Assembly: GCF_038049925.1 (NCBI RefSeq)
Contig: NZ_CP145809.1
Location: 2,046,001 to 2,110,000 of the forward strand
Source: Georgenia sp. M64
GTDB lineage: Bacteria > Actinomycetota > Actinomycetes > Actinomycetales > Actinomycetaceae
Length of the DNA stretch: 64,000 nt
Reading direction: 5' to 3'
Below, one piece after another: positions 1 through 8,880 of this stretch (its first letter is position 1; each line of letters starts with the position of its first letter). A program made the translations under genes and the position numbers. The notes beneath the pieces are model-generated. The model saw only the letters and a program-made list of their open reading frames with translations. It was not told the DNA's origin and ran no database searches.

Positions 1-201
1 CGCCTCGCCCCGGGCGGCGGCGGCCAGGTGGCCCTTGAGGTTGTCCACCTCGCCGGCGAAGACCAGCGGGGGCCGCTCGCGCAGCTCCGCGGTGGAGGCG
101 TCCAGCGCAGCCTGGTCGGGCCATGCGGGCTGCTGCGCGGCCGGCAGGTCGCGCCAGTGCTGCAGACCCGCCAGGACTTCCTCGGATGCCTCGATGCTCA
201 C
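1..201 (-). CDS. aroG: Class II DAHP synthase, N-terminal part
   Basis: The 5' end of a gene running off the left edge; 67 codons are present. The translation starts VSIEASEEVLAGLQHW and continues with LPAAQQPAWPD and PPLVFAGEVDNLKG, which is characteristic of the plant/actinobacterial (class II) 3-deoxy-7-phosphoheptulonate synthase N-terminus. The enzyme condenses phosphoenolpyruvate and erythrose 4-phosphate in the first step of aromatic amino acid synthesis, in the cytosol. The catalytic core is outside the window. The GTG start at 201 is chosen because a TATCCT -10 box (213-208) lies six bases upstream, a leaderless arrangement seen many times in this window. Confidence 0.85.
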   Translation of the reverse strand, partial: MSIEASEEVLAGLQHWRDLPAAQQPAWPDQAALDASTAELRERPPLVFAGEVDNLKGHLAAAARGEA

Positions 202-207
202 GCGCCC

Positions 208-213
208 AGGATA
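208..213 (-). promoter_or_regulatory. -10 box of leaderless promoter for the DAHP synthase gene
   Basis: TATCCT on the minus strand followed by six bases and the GTG start codon. This places transcription initiation at or next to the start codon. Confidence 0.55.
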
Positions 214-237
214 GGTGTTCCCGGCACGTGAGACGGA

Positions 238-260
238 CGTCGTCCGGCAGCCGGACGACG
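238..260 (-). terminator. Hairpin downstream of the phosphofructokinase gene
   Basis: Perfect 10-bp inverted repeat (CGTCGTCCGG / CCGGACGACG) with a three-base loop. It lies between the phosphofructokinase stop and the next gene on the same strand. There is no U-tract, as is usual in high-GC actinobacteria. Confidence 0.6.
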
Positions 261-287
261 CCCGAACCACGGCGGCGTCGGTGCGTG

Positions 288-1514
288 TCAGTGCGCGGCG
301 GGGGCCGCGGCCTCGACCTTCTGCCCGATCCCGGCCATGAGCTCGCCGAACCACTCCTGGCCGATGTCGAACGCCTTGCCGCCGGCGATGCGCGGGAACG
401 GCACCGCCTTGAGCCGGTCGCCGTCCTCCTCGTCGTGCCCGATGACACCGGACTCCCCGCGCAGCGCGCACTCCACGGCGAGGTCGGTCATGGACTTGAT
501 GAGGCGCAGGTCCTCGGCGTTCGCGCGGGCCGAGCGGGAGAAGTAGCCGCTCTTCTGCACCATAACCTTGTCGGCGCCGATCCGCTCGGCGAACTGCTGG
601 GCGAACCAGCGGCCCGGGTTGATGGTGTCGAGCTTGACGTGGCCGAACGGGTCGCGCTCGACCTCCTCGCCCTTGGCCTCGAGCTCGGCGACGATCTCCG
701 GCACCCCGGCGCCCTCGGACAGGAAGACGTTGACGTTGCCCTGCTCGTCCATGATGGTGCGCAGGCGCTCCGCCTCACCGTCGATGTCGAGGTGCATCTC
801 GGGCAGAAACACCGCGTGGATGTCCCACCGCTCCCGGCTCAGGCCGATGCTGGGGACCCACTCCTGGGTGTCGAGCCACGACCGGTAGGACCTCGCGGCC
901 GCGGCCGTCAGCCACCCGCAGTGCCTGCCCATGACCTCGTGGACGATGAGCATGCGGGGGTTGACGCGGTGCTCGCCGATGACGTTCTGCGCGAACTCCG
1001 CCGCCTCCTCGGCCGCGGTCCATGCGCCCAGCGACTGGCGGATGGGCACGATGTCGTTGTCGATCGTCTTGGGCAGCCCGACGACGGTGAGGTGGTAGTC
1101 GTGCTCCTCCAGGTACGCGGCCAGGTCGGCGGCGGTGGTGTTGGTGTCGTCACCGCCGATCGTGTGCAGGACGTCGATGCCGTCCTCGCGCAGGCGCTCC
1201 GCGGCGACCTCCAGGGGGTTCTGGCCCTCGCGGACCAGGCCGCGCTCGACGAGGTCCTTGGCGTTGGTCAGCTTGACGCGGGAGTTGCCGATGGGGCTGC
1301 CGCCGAAGCGGTGCAGGACGCCCGCGTGCTTGCGGGCCTCGGCGTCGACGGCGACCTTCGTGCCCGTGAGCAGGCCGTGGTAGCCGTGCTGGTAGGCGAC
1401 GAGCTCGACGTCGGGGGCGATCTCGGTGTACCGCTCGATCAGGCCGCCGACGGCGGAGGAGAGGCAGGGGGCGAAGCCGCCGGCAGTGAGCAGCGCGACG
1501 CGTCGGACCGTCAT
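288..1514 (-). CDS. pfp: Pyrophosphate-dependent 6-phosphofructokinase
   Basis: A 408-residue cytosolic PFK-A superfamily enzyme that phosphorylates fructose 6-phosphate to the 1,6-bisphosphate. Substrate choice can be read from two positions: GGDD at 120-123 (ATP enzymes have GGDG) and PKTIDND at 149-155 (ATP enzymes have PGTIDND). Asp and Lys there are the established hallmarks of pyrophosphate use, which makes the step reversible. The MGR motif that contacts the sugar phosphate is at about 195-197. The ATG at 1514 has GGAAGG upstream, and a TAGGAT -10 candidate lies at 1598-1593. Downstream is a hairpin and then the DAHP synthase gene. Phosphoryl donor is inferred from motifs, not measured. 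Confidence 0.93.
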   Translation of the reverse strand: MTVRRVALLTAGGFAPCLSSAVGGLIERYTEIAPDVELVAYQHGYHGLLTGTKVAVDAEARKHAGVLHRFGGSPIGNSRVKLTNAKDLVERGLVREGQNPLEVAAERLREDGIDVLHTIGGDDTNTTAADLAAYLEEHDYHLTVVGLPKTIDNDIVPIRQSLGAWTAAEEAAEFAQNVIGEHRVNPRMLIVHEVMGRHCGWLTAAAARSYRSWLDTQEWVPSIGLSRERWDIHAVFLPEMHLDIDGEAERLRTIMDEQGNVNVFLSEGAGVPEIVAELEAKGEEVERDPFGHVKLDTINPGRWFAQQFAERIGADKVMVQKSGYFSRSARANAEDLRLIKSMTDLAVECALRGESGVIGHDEEDGDRLKAVPFPRIAGGKAFDIGQEWFGELMAGIGQKVEAAAPAAH

Positions 1515-1592
1515 CGAGAACCTTCCGTCTGTCCGGGCCCGCGACGGACGCCGCCGGGCCGGGCCGCCGCGGTCGCGGTCGGACCCGCAACC

Positions 1593-1598
1593 ATCCTA
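1593..1598 (-). promoter_or_regulatory. -10 candidate for the phosphofructokinase gene
   Basis: TAGGAT on the minus strand, about 80 bases upstream of the ATG. It would give a leader containing the GGAAGG ribosome binding site. No clear -35 was seen. Confidence 0.4.
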
Positions 1599-1693
1599 GA
1601 GGGGCGTCCCGGGGCGGCTCCGGGCCCCCCGGCACCCCGTCGCGCGCGGCGGGCGGGTGCCGGTGGCCGGTCGCGGCGATCTAGAGTGCAGGC

Positions 1694-2215
1694 ATGGCCG
1701 GACCGAACCGCGAGGGCGACCCCCCCGGCGAGCTCGACGACGCCGCCGTCGCCGCGCGGTGGGCGGAGCTGACGGCCTCCCTCGGTGAGCTGGCCGTCCC
1801 GCCGCCCGAGCGCCCCGGGCCCACGCCCGACGAGGCCGGCCCCGACCGGTCGGTCCCCGGCGACGTCTCCGGCGAGGAGATCCCCGTCCGCCCCGCGGAC
1901 CTGCCGGGGGCTCGCGTGGTGCGCCCCGCGGCGCCGGGTCCGCGCGACTACGTCCCGGACGAGGACGACGACGAGGGCTACGAGCCGCCCGAGCCCGAAC
2001 CCCTCACCCACGCCGACCCGGCCGTGACCCTGGGCTGGGTCGCGACGATCGGTGCCGTCGTGCTGGGCGTGGTCCTCTCGGTCGTGTGGCGCCCGGTCCC
2101 CGACGGGGTGCTCGGGGCCCTGGCGCTCGTCCTGGCCGGCGGCGTCGGGCTGCTCCTGTGGCGCATGCCCGCGCGCCGCGACCGCGACGACCGCTCCGAC
2201 GGGGCGGTCGTCTAG
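1694..2215 (+). CDS. Small two-helix membrane protein, unknown function
   Basis: A 173-residue protein I do not recognise. The first ~110 residues are Pro/Asp/Glu/Arg-rich and likely disordered (for example DEDDDEGYEPPEPEP). Two hydrophobic segments follow (about 114-131 and 136-155), then a short Arg/Asp-rich tail. This fits a small inner-membrane protein with a long cytoplasmic N-terminus. The ATG at 1694 is preceded by TAGAGT at 1682-1687 with a six-base gap, so it is probably leaderless and divergent from the phosphofructokinase gene. It converges on the ROK kinase gene with five bases between stops. Confidence 0.75.
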   Translation: MAGPNREGDPPGELDDAAVAARWAELTASLGELAVPPPERPGPTPDEAGPDRSVPGDVSGEEIPVRPADLPGARVVRPAAPGPRDYVPDEDDDEGYEPPEPEPLTHADPAVTLGWVATIGAVVLGVVLSVVWRPVPDGVLGALALVLAGGVGLLLWRMPARRDRDDRSDGAVV

Positions 2216-2220
2216 ACCGC

Positions 2221-3153
2221 TCAGTGCCGGGCGAGGTCCGCCGCGCCGACGATGCCCGCCTCGTTCTCCAGCTCGGCGAGCTCGATCGTCAGCTCCCCGC
2301 GGTAGCCCCGCGCGGACAGGTGCCGGGCGAAGGAGGCGCGGATCGGCTCGAGGAGGAGTTCCCCGGCCGCGGCCACCCCGCCGCCCACGACCGCCATCTC
2401 GGGGTCGACCGCGGCCGCGAGGTCGGCGATGCCCACCCCGAGCCAGAAGCCCAGCTGGGCGAACAGCTCGATGGCGAGGGGGTCGCCGGCCTGGGCGGCC
2501 GCCGTGACGTGCGGGCCCTGGATCTTCCTGTCCCCGGCGAGCTCGAGCAGCGCACCGGCCCGGTCCGGGTACGCCACCGCCGCCGCACGGGCCGAGCGGG
2601 TCAGCGCCCGTCCGGAGCCGTACATCTCCCAGCAGCCCTCGTGGCCGCAGCCGCAGTAGTGCCCGCCCGGGACGACCTGCATGTGACCGATCTCGCCGGC
2701 GGCGCCGTGCGCGCCGCGCAGCAGCCGGCCGTTCAGGACGAGCGCCCCGCCCAGGCCGGTGCCGACCGTGAGCATGACCATGTCCTCGACCGCGCGGGCC
2801 CGGCCGAAGCGGAACTCGGCCCAGCCGGCGGCGTTGGCGTCGTTCTCCACCACGATCGGCAGGTCGATGCCCGCGGCGAGGCGGTCACGCAGCGGGTGGT
2901 CGCGCCAGGCGATGTTGGGGGCGAAGAGCACCGCGTCACGGCGCGGGCTGACGAACCCGGCGGCCGCCACGCCGACGGCGCCGACCGTGTGGGTCCGGCG
3001 CAGCTGCGCGACGGCGGAGATGACGGCCGCCTCGATCGCGCCGGGGTTGTCCGGGTCGGTGTCGAGCCGGACCTGCGAGAGCACCGTCCCGGCCTCGTCG
3101 ACCACGCCCGCAGCGATCTTGGTGCCGCCGATGTCCACGCCGATGGCGTCCAT
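2221..3153 (-). CDS. glk: ROK-family glucokinase
   Basis: A 310-residue ROK (repressor/ORF/kinase) sugar kinase, most likely ATP-dependent glucokinase making glucose 6-phosphate. The phosphate-binding motif DIGGTK lies at the N-terminus, and the ROK zinc site HYCGCGHEGCWE is at about 165-176. There is no N-terminal helix-turn-helix, so it is an enzyme rather than a NagC/XylR-type repressor. The ATG at 3153 is preferred over an in-frame upstream start at 3201 because GGAAGGA lies about ten bases upstream and the family begins right before DIGGTK. The sugar specificity is inferred. Confidence 0.88.
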   Translation of the reverse strand: MDAIGVDIGGTKIAAGVVDEAGTVLSQVRLDTDPDNPGAIEAAVISAVAQLRRTHTVGAVGVAAAGFVSPRRDAVLFAPNIAWRDHPLRDRLAAGIDLPIVVENDANAAGWAEFRFGRARAVEDMVMLTVGTGLGGALVLNGRLLRGAHGAAGEIGHMQVVPGGHYCGCGHEGCWEMYGSGRALTRSARAAAVAYPDRAGALLELAGDRKIQGPHVTAAAQAGDPLAIELFAQLGFWLGVGIADLAAAVDPEMAVVGGGVAAAGELLLEPIRASFARHLSARGYRGELTIELAELENEAGIVGAADLARH

Positions 3154-3318
3154 GCCGTCCGTCCTTCCGTCGAGTGTCCGGGGTCCATCGTGGTGGGTCA
3201 CGGGCCCTGGCGCGCAGACGTCCGCCCCTCGGCGCGCCGGGCGACGGGCGTGTTGCGGCCCGTCCGCACGACTAGGGTGGCCCCACGGGATTCACCGCCC
3301 CCTGCCGATGGAGACAGC

Positions 3319-5151
3319 ATGGACGAGTTCGCCACCCCTCGCGCCGTCGAGGTCGACCCCTCACGGAGCATCACCGACTATCTCCTCGACCATGCTCGGG
3401 AGACCCCGACCAAGGTCCTGTACGAGGAGAAGGTCGGCGACACGTGGGTCCGCCGTGACGCCGCCTGGACCCTGGCCCGGGTCGAGGCGGTCGCGAAGGG
3501 ACTCATGGCCGCGGGCGTCGGCCCCGGCGACCGCGTGGGCATCATGTCCCGCACCCGCCTGGAGTGGACCCTCATGGACCTGGCCGCCTGGCACGCCGGC
3601 GCCGTCCCGGTACCCGTGTACGAGTCCAGCTCCGCCTCCCAGGCCCAGTGGATCCTCTCCGACTCCGGCACCGTCGTCGTGGTCGTCGAGACCGCCGCCA
3701 ACGCCGCCACCGTCGAGGAGGCCAAGGGCGTCGAGGGCGGCCTGCCGAACCTGCGCGAGGTGCTCACGATCGACGCCGGCGCGCTCGACACGCTCGCCGA
3801 GCGGGGCGCGCAGGTCAGCGACGAGGAGCTCGCGGCGCGGCACGGAGCGGTCGGCCTCGCCGACCTGGCGACGATCATCTACACCTCCGGAACCACCGGG
3901 CGGCCCAAGGGAGCCGAGCTCACCCACGGCAACTTCGTCGAGCTCTCCCTCGAGGCCATCCGCGAGCTCCACACCGTCTTCGACCCGCCCGAGGCGCGGT
4001 CGCTGCTGTTCATCCCGCTGGCGCATGTCTTCGCCCGGTTCGTCGAGGTCCTCGTCCTGCTCTCCGGCCGTGCCCTGGGCCACACCCCCGACACCAAGCA
4101 GGCCGTCGCGGACTTCGCGACCTTCCACCCCACGTTCATCCTCTCCGTCCCCCGGGTGTGGGAGCGGGTCTACAACGGCGTCGAGGCCCGCACCGGCGGT
4201 GGCCTCAAGACGAAGATCTTCCGCTGGGCGGCCAAGGTCGCCATCGTCTACTCCCGCGCCCTGGACACCGCGTCGGGGCCGTCCGCGGCGCTCAAGGCCC
4301 AGCACCGGCTCGCGGACAAGCTCGTGCTGTCCAAGATCCGCCACGCGCTCGGCGGCCAGGCCGAGTACGCGGTCTCCGGCGGCGCGGCCCTGGGCGAGCG
4401 GCTCGGCCACTTCTACCGCGGCGTCGGGCTCAAGGTCCTCGAGGGCTACGGCCTGACCGAGACCACGGCACCGACGAACGTCAACCGGCCCGAGCGCATC
4501 AAGATCGGCACGGTCGGCCCGCCCCTGCCCGGCACCGCGATCCGCATCGCCCCCGACGGCGAGATCCTCGCCAAGGGCATCCCGGTCTTCCGCGGGTACC
4601 ACAACAACCCCGAGGCGACGGCCGAGGCGTTCGAGGACGGCTGGTTCCGCACCGGCGACCTCGGGTCCCTCGACGAGGACGGCTACCTGCGCATCACCGG
4701 GCGCAAGAAGGAGATCATCGTCACCGCCGGCGGCAAGAACGTGGCCCCCGCCCCGCTCGAGGACGCCATCCGTGCCCACCCGCTCGTCTCCCAGTGCGTC
4801 GTCGTCGGCGACCAGCAGCCCTTCATCGGCGCGCTCATGACCATCGACGCGGAGATGCTGCCCGGCTGGCTCGCCAACCACGGCAAGGACGCGATGACGG
4901 TCACCGAGGCGGCGCAGGACCCGTTCGTCCGCGAGCACCTCCAGATGGCCGTCGACCGGGCCAACCACAAGGTCTCCCGGGCCGAGTCGATCCGTGCCTT
5001 CCACGTCCTCGATGACGACTTCACGGTCGAGAACGGCTACCTGACGCCGTCGCTGAAGGTCAAGCGCAACGTCGTCCTCGCCGACTTCGCCGACGTCGTG
5101 GACAAGTTCTACGCCGACGCCGCGGCGAGCCGCGCGGCCAGCCAGGGCTAG
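3319..5151 (+). CDS. fadD15: Long-chain fatty-acid--CoA ligase (FadD15 type)
   Basis: A 610-residue AMP-forming acyl-CoA synthetase that activates fatty acids through an acyl-adenylate. The P-loop-like motif YTSGTTGRPKG is at 188-198, GYGLTETTAP at about 376-385, and GRKKEIIVTAGGKNVAP at about 460, all in the expected order for the ANL superfamily. Length and sequence match the FadD15 group, which in mycobacteria sits in the same neighbourhood. The ATG at 3319 is preceded by GGAG, and a TAGGGT -10 candidate lies at about 3274-3279. A 40-base perfect palindrome follows the stop. Chain-length preference cannot be read. Confidence 0.92.
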   Translation: MDEFATPRAVEVDPSRSITDYLLDHARETPTKVLYEEKVGDTWVRRDAAWTLARVEAVAKGLMAAGVGPGDRVGIMSRTRLEWTLMDLAAWHAGAVPVPVYESSSASQAQWILSDSGTVVVVVETAANAATVEEAKGVEGGLPNLREVLTIDAGALDTLAERGAQVSDEELAARHGAVGLADLATIIYTSGTTGRPKGAELTHGNFVELSLEAIRELHTVFDPPEARSLLFIPLAHVFARFVEVLVLLSGRALGHTPDTKQAVADFATFHPTFILSVPRVWERVYNGVEARTGGGLKTKIFRWAAKVAIVYSRALDTASGPSAALKAQHRLADKLVLSKIRHALGGQAEYAVSGGAALGERLGHFYRGVGLKVLEGYGLTETTAPTNVNRPERIKIGTVGPPLPGTAIRIAPDGEILAKGIPVFRGYHNNPEATAEAFEDGWFRTGDLGSLDEDGYLRITGRKKEIIVTAGGKNVAPAPLEDAIRAHPLVSQCVVVGDQQPFIGALMTIDAEMLPGWLANHGKDAMTVTEAAQDPFVREHLQMAVDRANHKVSRAESIRAFHVLDDDFTVENGYLTPSLKVKRNVVLADFADVVDKFYADAAASRAASQG

Positions 5152-5184
5152 CGCCCCGGCGCGCTCGGCCCCCGCAGCGGGCAC

Positions 5185-5224
5185 ACGAGGGGGTCACCAC
5201 CGCCGGCGGTGGTGACCCCCTCGT
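5185..5224 (+). terminator. 40-base perfect palindrome (terminator)
   Basis: Two 20-base arms (ACGAGGGGGTCACCACCGCC and its complement) with no spacer, 33 bases after the acyl-CoA synthetase stop. It would form a very stable hairpin that insulates the next promoter at 5263-5268. Confidence 0.8.
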
Positions 5225-5275
5225 CGTCGGCGTGGGACGGCGGCGGTGTCGGTGGTCGGCCCTACCGTGACGGCC

Positions 5276-7054
5276 ATGGCAGCCACCCTCCTCGACGTCG
5301 CCCCGGGCGGCCGTCTCACGCTGGACGGAACCACGCGCAACGCCGCCGGCGTCGGGGTGCCCGTCCAGCTCGGCCTGGACGAGCTGGGCACGGCGCTGCA
5401 CGAGGTCACCTTCGTCGTCGTCGACCTGGAGACGACCGGCGGGTCCCCCACGGGCTCGGAGATCACCGAGATCGGCGCGGTGAAGGTCCGTGGCGGGGAG
5501 GTCCTCGGCGAGTTCCAGACGCTCGTCAACCCCGGGGTGGCGGTCCCGCCCATGATCACCGTCCTCACCGGGATCACCACGGCGATGGTCATGGCGGCGC
5601 CGCCGGTCACCGAGGTGCTGCCGGCCTTCCTCGAGTTCGCGGGCCTGGACCGCGGATCGGTCCTGGTCGCGCACAACGCCCGCTTCGACGTCGGGTTCCT
5701 CCGGCACGCCGCCGAACGCATGGGCCTGCCCTGGCCCCGGCCCGCGGTCGTGGACACCGTCGCCCTGGCGCGCCGGGTCGTCACCCGGGACGAGGCGCCC
5801 AACCACAAGCTGTCCACCCTGGCCGGGCTGTTCGCGACCGAGGTGACGCCCGACCACCGCGCGCTGCACGACGCGCGCGCCACGGTCGACGTCCTCCACG
5901 CGCTCCTCGGGCGCCTGGCGCCCCTGGGCGTCACCCACCTCGAGGACCTGCACACCGCCGCCGACCCGGTGCCCTCCGGGCGCCGGCGCAAGGCCGGCAT
6001 GGCGGACGGGCTGCCCTCGGGCCCCGGTGTCTACCAGTTCCTCGGCCCGCGGGGTGAGGTCCTCTACGTCGGGACGGCGGTGGACCTGCGCCGGCGCGTG
6101 CGCCAGTACTTCACCGCGGCCGAGAAGCGCGCCCGCATCGGGGAGATGCTCGACATCGCCACCTCGGTGCGCCCGATCCCCTGCGCGACGGCGCTCGAGG
6201 CACAGGTGCGCGAGCTGCGGCTCATCGCCGAGCTCGACCCGCCCTACAACCGCCGGTCCCGTCGGCCCGACCGCCGCCCGTGGCTGCGCCTGACCGACGA
6301 GGCCTTCCCCCGGCTCAGCGTCGTGCGCAATCTCCCGGCCGCCGAGCTCGGCTCCGCGATCGGCCCCTTCCACTCCCGCGCGGCCGCCACCGCCGCGCTG
6401 GAGGCGCTGCAGGAGGCCGTGGCGCTGCGCCGCTGCTCGCCGCGCCTGCCGGTGCGCCCGTCCCCCACCGCGGCGGCGTGCGCCCTGGCGGAGATGGGCC
6501 GGTGCGGGGCACCGTGCACCGGGGCTCAGGACCGGACGGCCTACGAGGTGGCGCTCGCGCCGGCCCGGGGCGCCCTCGGGACCGAGCTGGACCCCGTGGT
6601 GGAGGTGCTGCGCGCCCGGATCTCCGCCCTCGCGGCCCAGCAGCGGTACGAGGAGGCCGCCACCGAGCGCGACCGGCTCCGCGCGCTCGTCCAGGGGGCG
6701 CGTCGCGCCCAGCGGCTGCGCCCCCTGGTCACGACGCCGGAGCTCCTCGCGGCCCGGCGGGCCGACGACGGTGGGTGGGAGCTCGTCCTCGTGCGCTACG
6801 GCCGGCTCGCGGGCGTCGCGGTCAGCCCCGCCCGGACCGATCCCACGTCGGTGATGGACGCGCTGCTGGCCACCGCCGAGCAGGTCGCTGCCTCGGACCA
6901 CGCCTGCGGGGCGGCGCCGGTGGAGGAGACCGAGCTGCTCGCGGGCTGGCTCGAGCAGGACGGGGTGCGGCTCGTCCGGGTCGGCGAGGGCGGTATGCCG
7001 CTGGCGTGGCCGGTGCGCGGGGCGGCACGACACGCGGTGCCCGGCAGAGGATGA
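5276..7054 (+). CDS. DEDDh exonuclease / GIY-YIG (UvrC-like) fusion nuclease
   Basis: A 592-residue two-nuclease fusion. The N-terminal DnaQ-like 3'-5' exonuclease has ExoI DLETTGG (D50, E52), ExoII AHNARFD near 131-138 and ExoIII HDARATVD near 198. A GIY-YIG domain follows at about 245-285 (GPGVYQFLGPRGEVLYVG), then a UvrC-like Cys-containing and helical region. This is the conserved actinobacterial relative of Rv2191 and of Cho/UvrC; a DNA repair role is likely but untested. The ATG at 5276 follows TACCGT (5263-5268) by seven bases, so it is probably leaderless. That start is preferred over an in-frame one ten codons upstream. Confidence 0.88.
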   Translation: MAATLLDVAPGGRLTLDGTTRNAAGVGVPVQLGLDELGTALHEVTFVVVDLETTGGSPTGSEITEIGAVKVRGGEVLGEFQTLVNPGVAVPPMITVLTGITTAMVMAAPPVTEVLPAFLEFAGLDRGSVLVAHNARFDVGFLRHAAERMGLPWPRPAVVDTVALARRVVTRDEAPNHKLSTLAGLFATEVTPDHRALHDARATVDVLHALLGRLAPLGVTHLEDLHTAADPVPSGRRRKAGMADGLPSGPGVYQFLGPRGEVLYVGTAVDLRRRVRQYFTAAEKRARIGEMLDIATSVRPIPCATALEAQVRELRLIAELDPPYNRRSRRPDRRPWLRLTDEAFPRLSVVRNLPAAELGSAIGPFHSRAAATAALEALQEAVALRRCSPRLPVRPSPTAAACALAEMGRCGAPCTGAQDRTAYEVALAPARGALGTELDPVVEVLRARISALAAQQRYEEAATERDRLRALVQGARRAQRLRPLVTTPELLAARRADDGGWELVLVRYGRLAGVAVSPARTDPTSVMDALLATAEQVAASDHACGAAPVEETELLAGWLEQDGVRLVRVGEGGMPLAWPVRGAARHAVPGRG

Positions 7055-7104
7055 TGGGCATGCGTCCCGCCCCCGCGGGCGCCCGACCGCCCCAAGGAGC
7101 GCAC

Positions 7105-7383
7105 ATGCTGACCGCCATCGTCCTCATCGACGCCGACGCCGCCCGGATCCCGGAGGTCGCCCAGGAGGTGGCCGAACTCGACGGCATCAGCGAGGTCTAC
7201 TCGGTCACGGGCGACATCGACCTCATCGCGATCGCCCGGGTGCGCGAGCACGAGGACCTCGCCTCGGTGGTGGCCGACCGGCTCGGGAAGGTCGAGGGCG
7301 TCGTGCGGACGCAGACCTACATCGCGTTCCAGGCGTACTCCCGCCACGACCTCGAGCAGGCCTTCCACATCGGCCTGGACTGA
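7105..7383 (+). CDS. Stand-alone Lrp/AsnC ligand-binding (RAM) domain protein
   Basis: A 92-residue protein made only of the alpha/beta RAM domain found at the C-terminus of Lrp/AsnC regulators (start MLTAIVLIDAD, core VYSVTGDIDLIAIARV). There is no helix-turn-helix, so it cannot bind DNA by itself. Such proteins oligomerise and bind amino acids or modulate partner regulators. AAGGAGC precedes the ATG. It follows the nuclease by 50 bases and converges on trpD. Adjacency to trpD suggests, but does not show, an amino acid sensing role. Confidence 0.88.
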   Translation: MLTAIVLIDADAARIPEVAQEVAELDGISEVYSVTGDIDLIAIARVREHEDLASVVADRLGKVEGVVRTQTYIAFQAYSRHDLEQAFHIGLD

Positions 7384-7390
7384 GACCCGG

Positions 7391-8449
7391 TCAGCGGGTG
7401 GCCGCCACCCAGCGGGTGAGCAGGTCGCCGGCCGCGCCCGAGTCGACCGCGCGCGCCCCGTGCTCGATGCCGGCGCGCAGGCGTTCGACGAGACCGCCGT
7501 CCTCCGGGCCGGTGCCGGGCAGGGCGCCCTTGGCGACCATCGCCGCGGCGGCGTTGAGCAGCACGGCGTCGCGCACCGGTCCGCCCTCCCCCGCCAGGAA
7601 CGCCCGGGCCACGCCCGCGTTGTAGGCGGCGTCGCGTCCTCGCAGGTCGGCCACGGTCGTCGCGGGCAGGCCGAGCTCGCCGACCGCGTCCACGGTGCTC
7701 GCGTGCACCAGGCCGTCGCGCACCTCCCACACGTCGTTGAGCGCGGTGGTGGAGAGCTCGTCGAGCCCGTTGCGGCCGCGGAACACCAGTGCGTCGGTCC
7801 CCCGGGCCGCGAGCACCCCCGCCACCAGCGGGGCCGTGCGCGCGTCGGCCACCCCGATCGCCGAGGCGCGTGGCCGTGCGGGGTTGGTGAGGGGGCCGAG
7901 GACGTTGAACGACGTCCCGACGCCCAGCTCGCGGCGGGTCGGCGCGGCGTGGCGCATCGAGGGGTGGAAGAGGTTGGCGAAGCAGAACGTGATGCCCACC
8001 TCGCGGAAGACCCGCTCGACGCCGCGGACGTCGAGGTTGAGGTCGACCCCCAGCGCCTCGAGGACGTCGGCCGAGCCCGACGACGAGCTCGACGCGCGGT
8101 TGCCGTGCTTGACCACGCGGATGCCGGCGGCCGCGACCACCAGGGAGGCCATCGTCGAGATGTTGACCGTGTGCATCCGGTCCCCGCCCGTCCCGACGAT
8201 GTCGACGACGTCGTCCGCGACGTCGATCGGCGTCGCGTGGGCGAGCATCGCGTCGGCGAGGCCGCGGAGCTCCTCGACCGTCTCGCCCTTGGTCGCCAGG
8301 CCCACGAGGAACGCGGCGAGCACGGCCGGGGCCGTCTCCCCCGACATCACCCGGTCCATCGCCCAGGCGGTGTCCGCGGCCGTGAGGTCCTCGCGGCCGA
8401 TCAGCCGGGCGACGAGCTCGGGCCACGTCCGGGCACAGGGTTCGCTCAC
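7391..8449 (-). CDS. trpD: Anthranilate phosphoribosyltransferase
   Basis: A 352-residue enzyme of tryptophan synthesis that transfers phosphoribose from PRPP to anthranilate. The PRPP loop GTGGD is at 86-90, NIST at about 96-99 and KHGNR at 114-118. The GTG start at 8449 overlaps the TGA of the upstream receiver-like gene by four bases (GTGA), indicating translational coupling. This start gives the expected family length, whereas a longer open frame upstream does not resemble the family. No other trp gene is in the window, which fits the isolated trpD of this region in M. tuberculosis (Rv2192c). Confidence 0.95.
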   Translation of the reverse strand: MSEPCARTWPELVARLIGREDLTAADTAWAMDRVMSGETAPAVLAAFLVGLATKGETVEELRGLADAMLAHATPIDVADDVVDIVGTGGDRMHTVNISTMASLVVAAAGIRVVKHGNRASSSSSGSADVLEALGVDLNLDVRGVERVFREVGITFCFANLFHPSMRHAAPTRRELGVGTSFNVLGPLTNPARPRASAIGVADARTAPLVAGVLAARGTDALVFRGRNGLDELSTTALNDVWEVRDGLVHASTVDAVGELGLPATTVADLRGRDAAYNAGVARAFLAGEGGPVRDAVLLNAAAAMVAKGALPGTGPEDGGLVERLRAGIEHGARAVDSGAAGDLLTRWVAATR

Positions 8450-8880
8450 GGCGCCGCGGTCGCGCGCAGCAGTCCCGCGACCGCCTCCTGCAGCTCGATC
8501 GGGTCGAGGGGAGCCGCGACGACGGCGTCGGCCTCCGCCCACGTCGCCAGCCAGGCGTCCTGCGGGCGACCGGTGAGGATGAGCACGGGCGGGCAGTTGT
8601 AGATCTCGTCCTTGAGCTGGCGTGCGATGGCCATCCCGCCGACCTTGGCCGCCTCGCCGTCGAGGACCAGGACCGCGAAGGAGCCCTGCTCGACCTTGCT
8701 CACCACACCGGCGTGGGTGGCGGCCTCGGTCCACCGCACGCGCGGCAGGCCCTTGGCGGGCCGGCGCCCGACCGACTCGATCACCGCGCGCCGGGTGTCG
8801 GCGTCGTCGCTGTAGACGAGCAGGTCCACGGTGCGCTCGTCGTTCGCCGACGGGTCGGAGCCTGTCTCCGTGCTGGTCAT
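8446..8880 (-). CDS. Degenerate response-regulator receiver-domain protein
   Basis: A 144-residue protein with a single receiver-like fold and no output domain. The acidic pair (SDDAD), the putative phospho-acceptor in FAVLVLDGE and the Thr in LILTGRP are present. The Lys of the usual KPxxP motif is missing (VAAPLDP). It is probably a non-canonical receiver or adaptor. No histidine kinase lies nearby. The ATG at 8880 has GAGAGGACG upstream, and TAGCAT at 8967-8962 is a good -10. The stop overlaps the trpD start by four bases, so the pair is cotranscribed. Confidence 0.75.
   Translation of the reverse strand: MTSTETGSDPSANDERTVDLLVYSDDADTRRAVIESVGRRPAKGLPRVRWTEAATHAGVVSKVEQGSFAVLVLDGEAAKVGGMAIARQLKDEIYNCPPVLILTGRPQDAWLATWAEADAVVAAPLDPIELQEAVAGLLRATAAP

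Noticed and set aside
2221-3153. ROK-family repressor instead of kinase
   Set aside because: There is no N-terminal helix-turn-helix; the protein starts at the DIGGTK phosphate motif.
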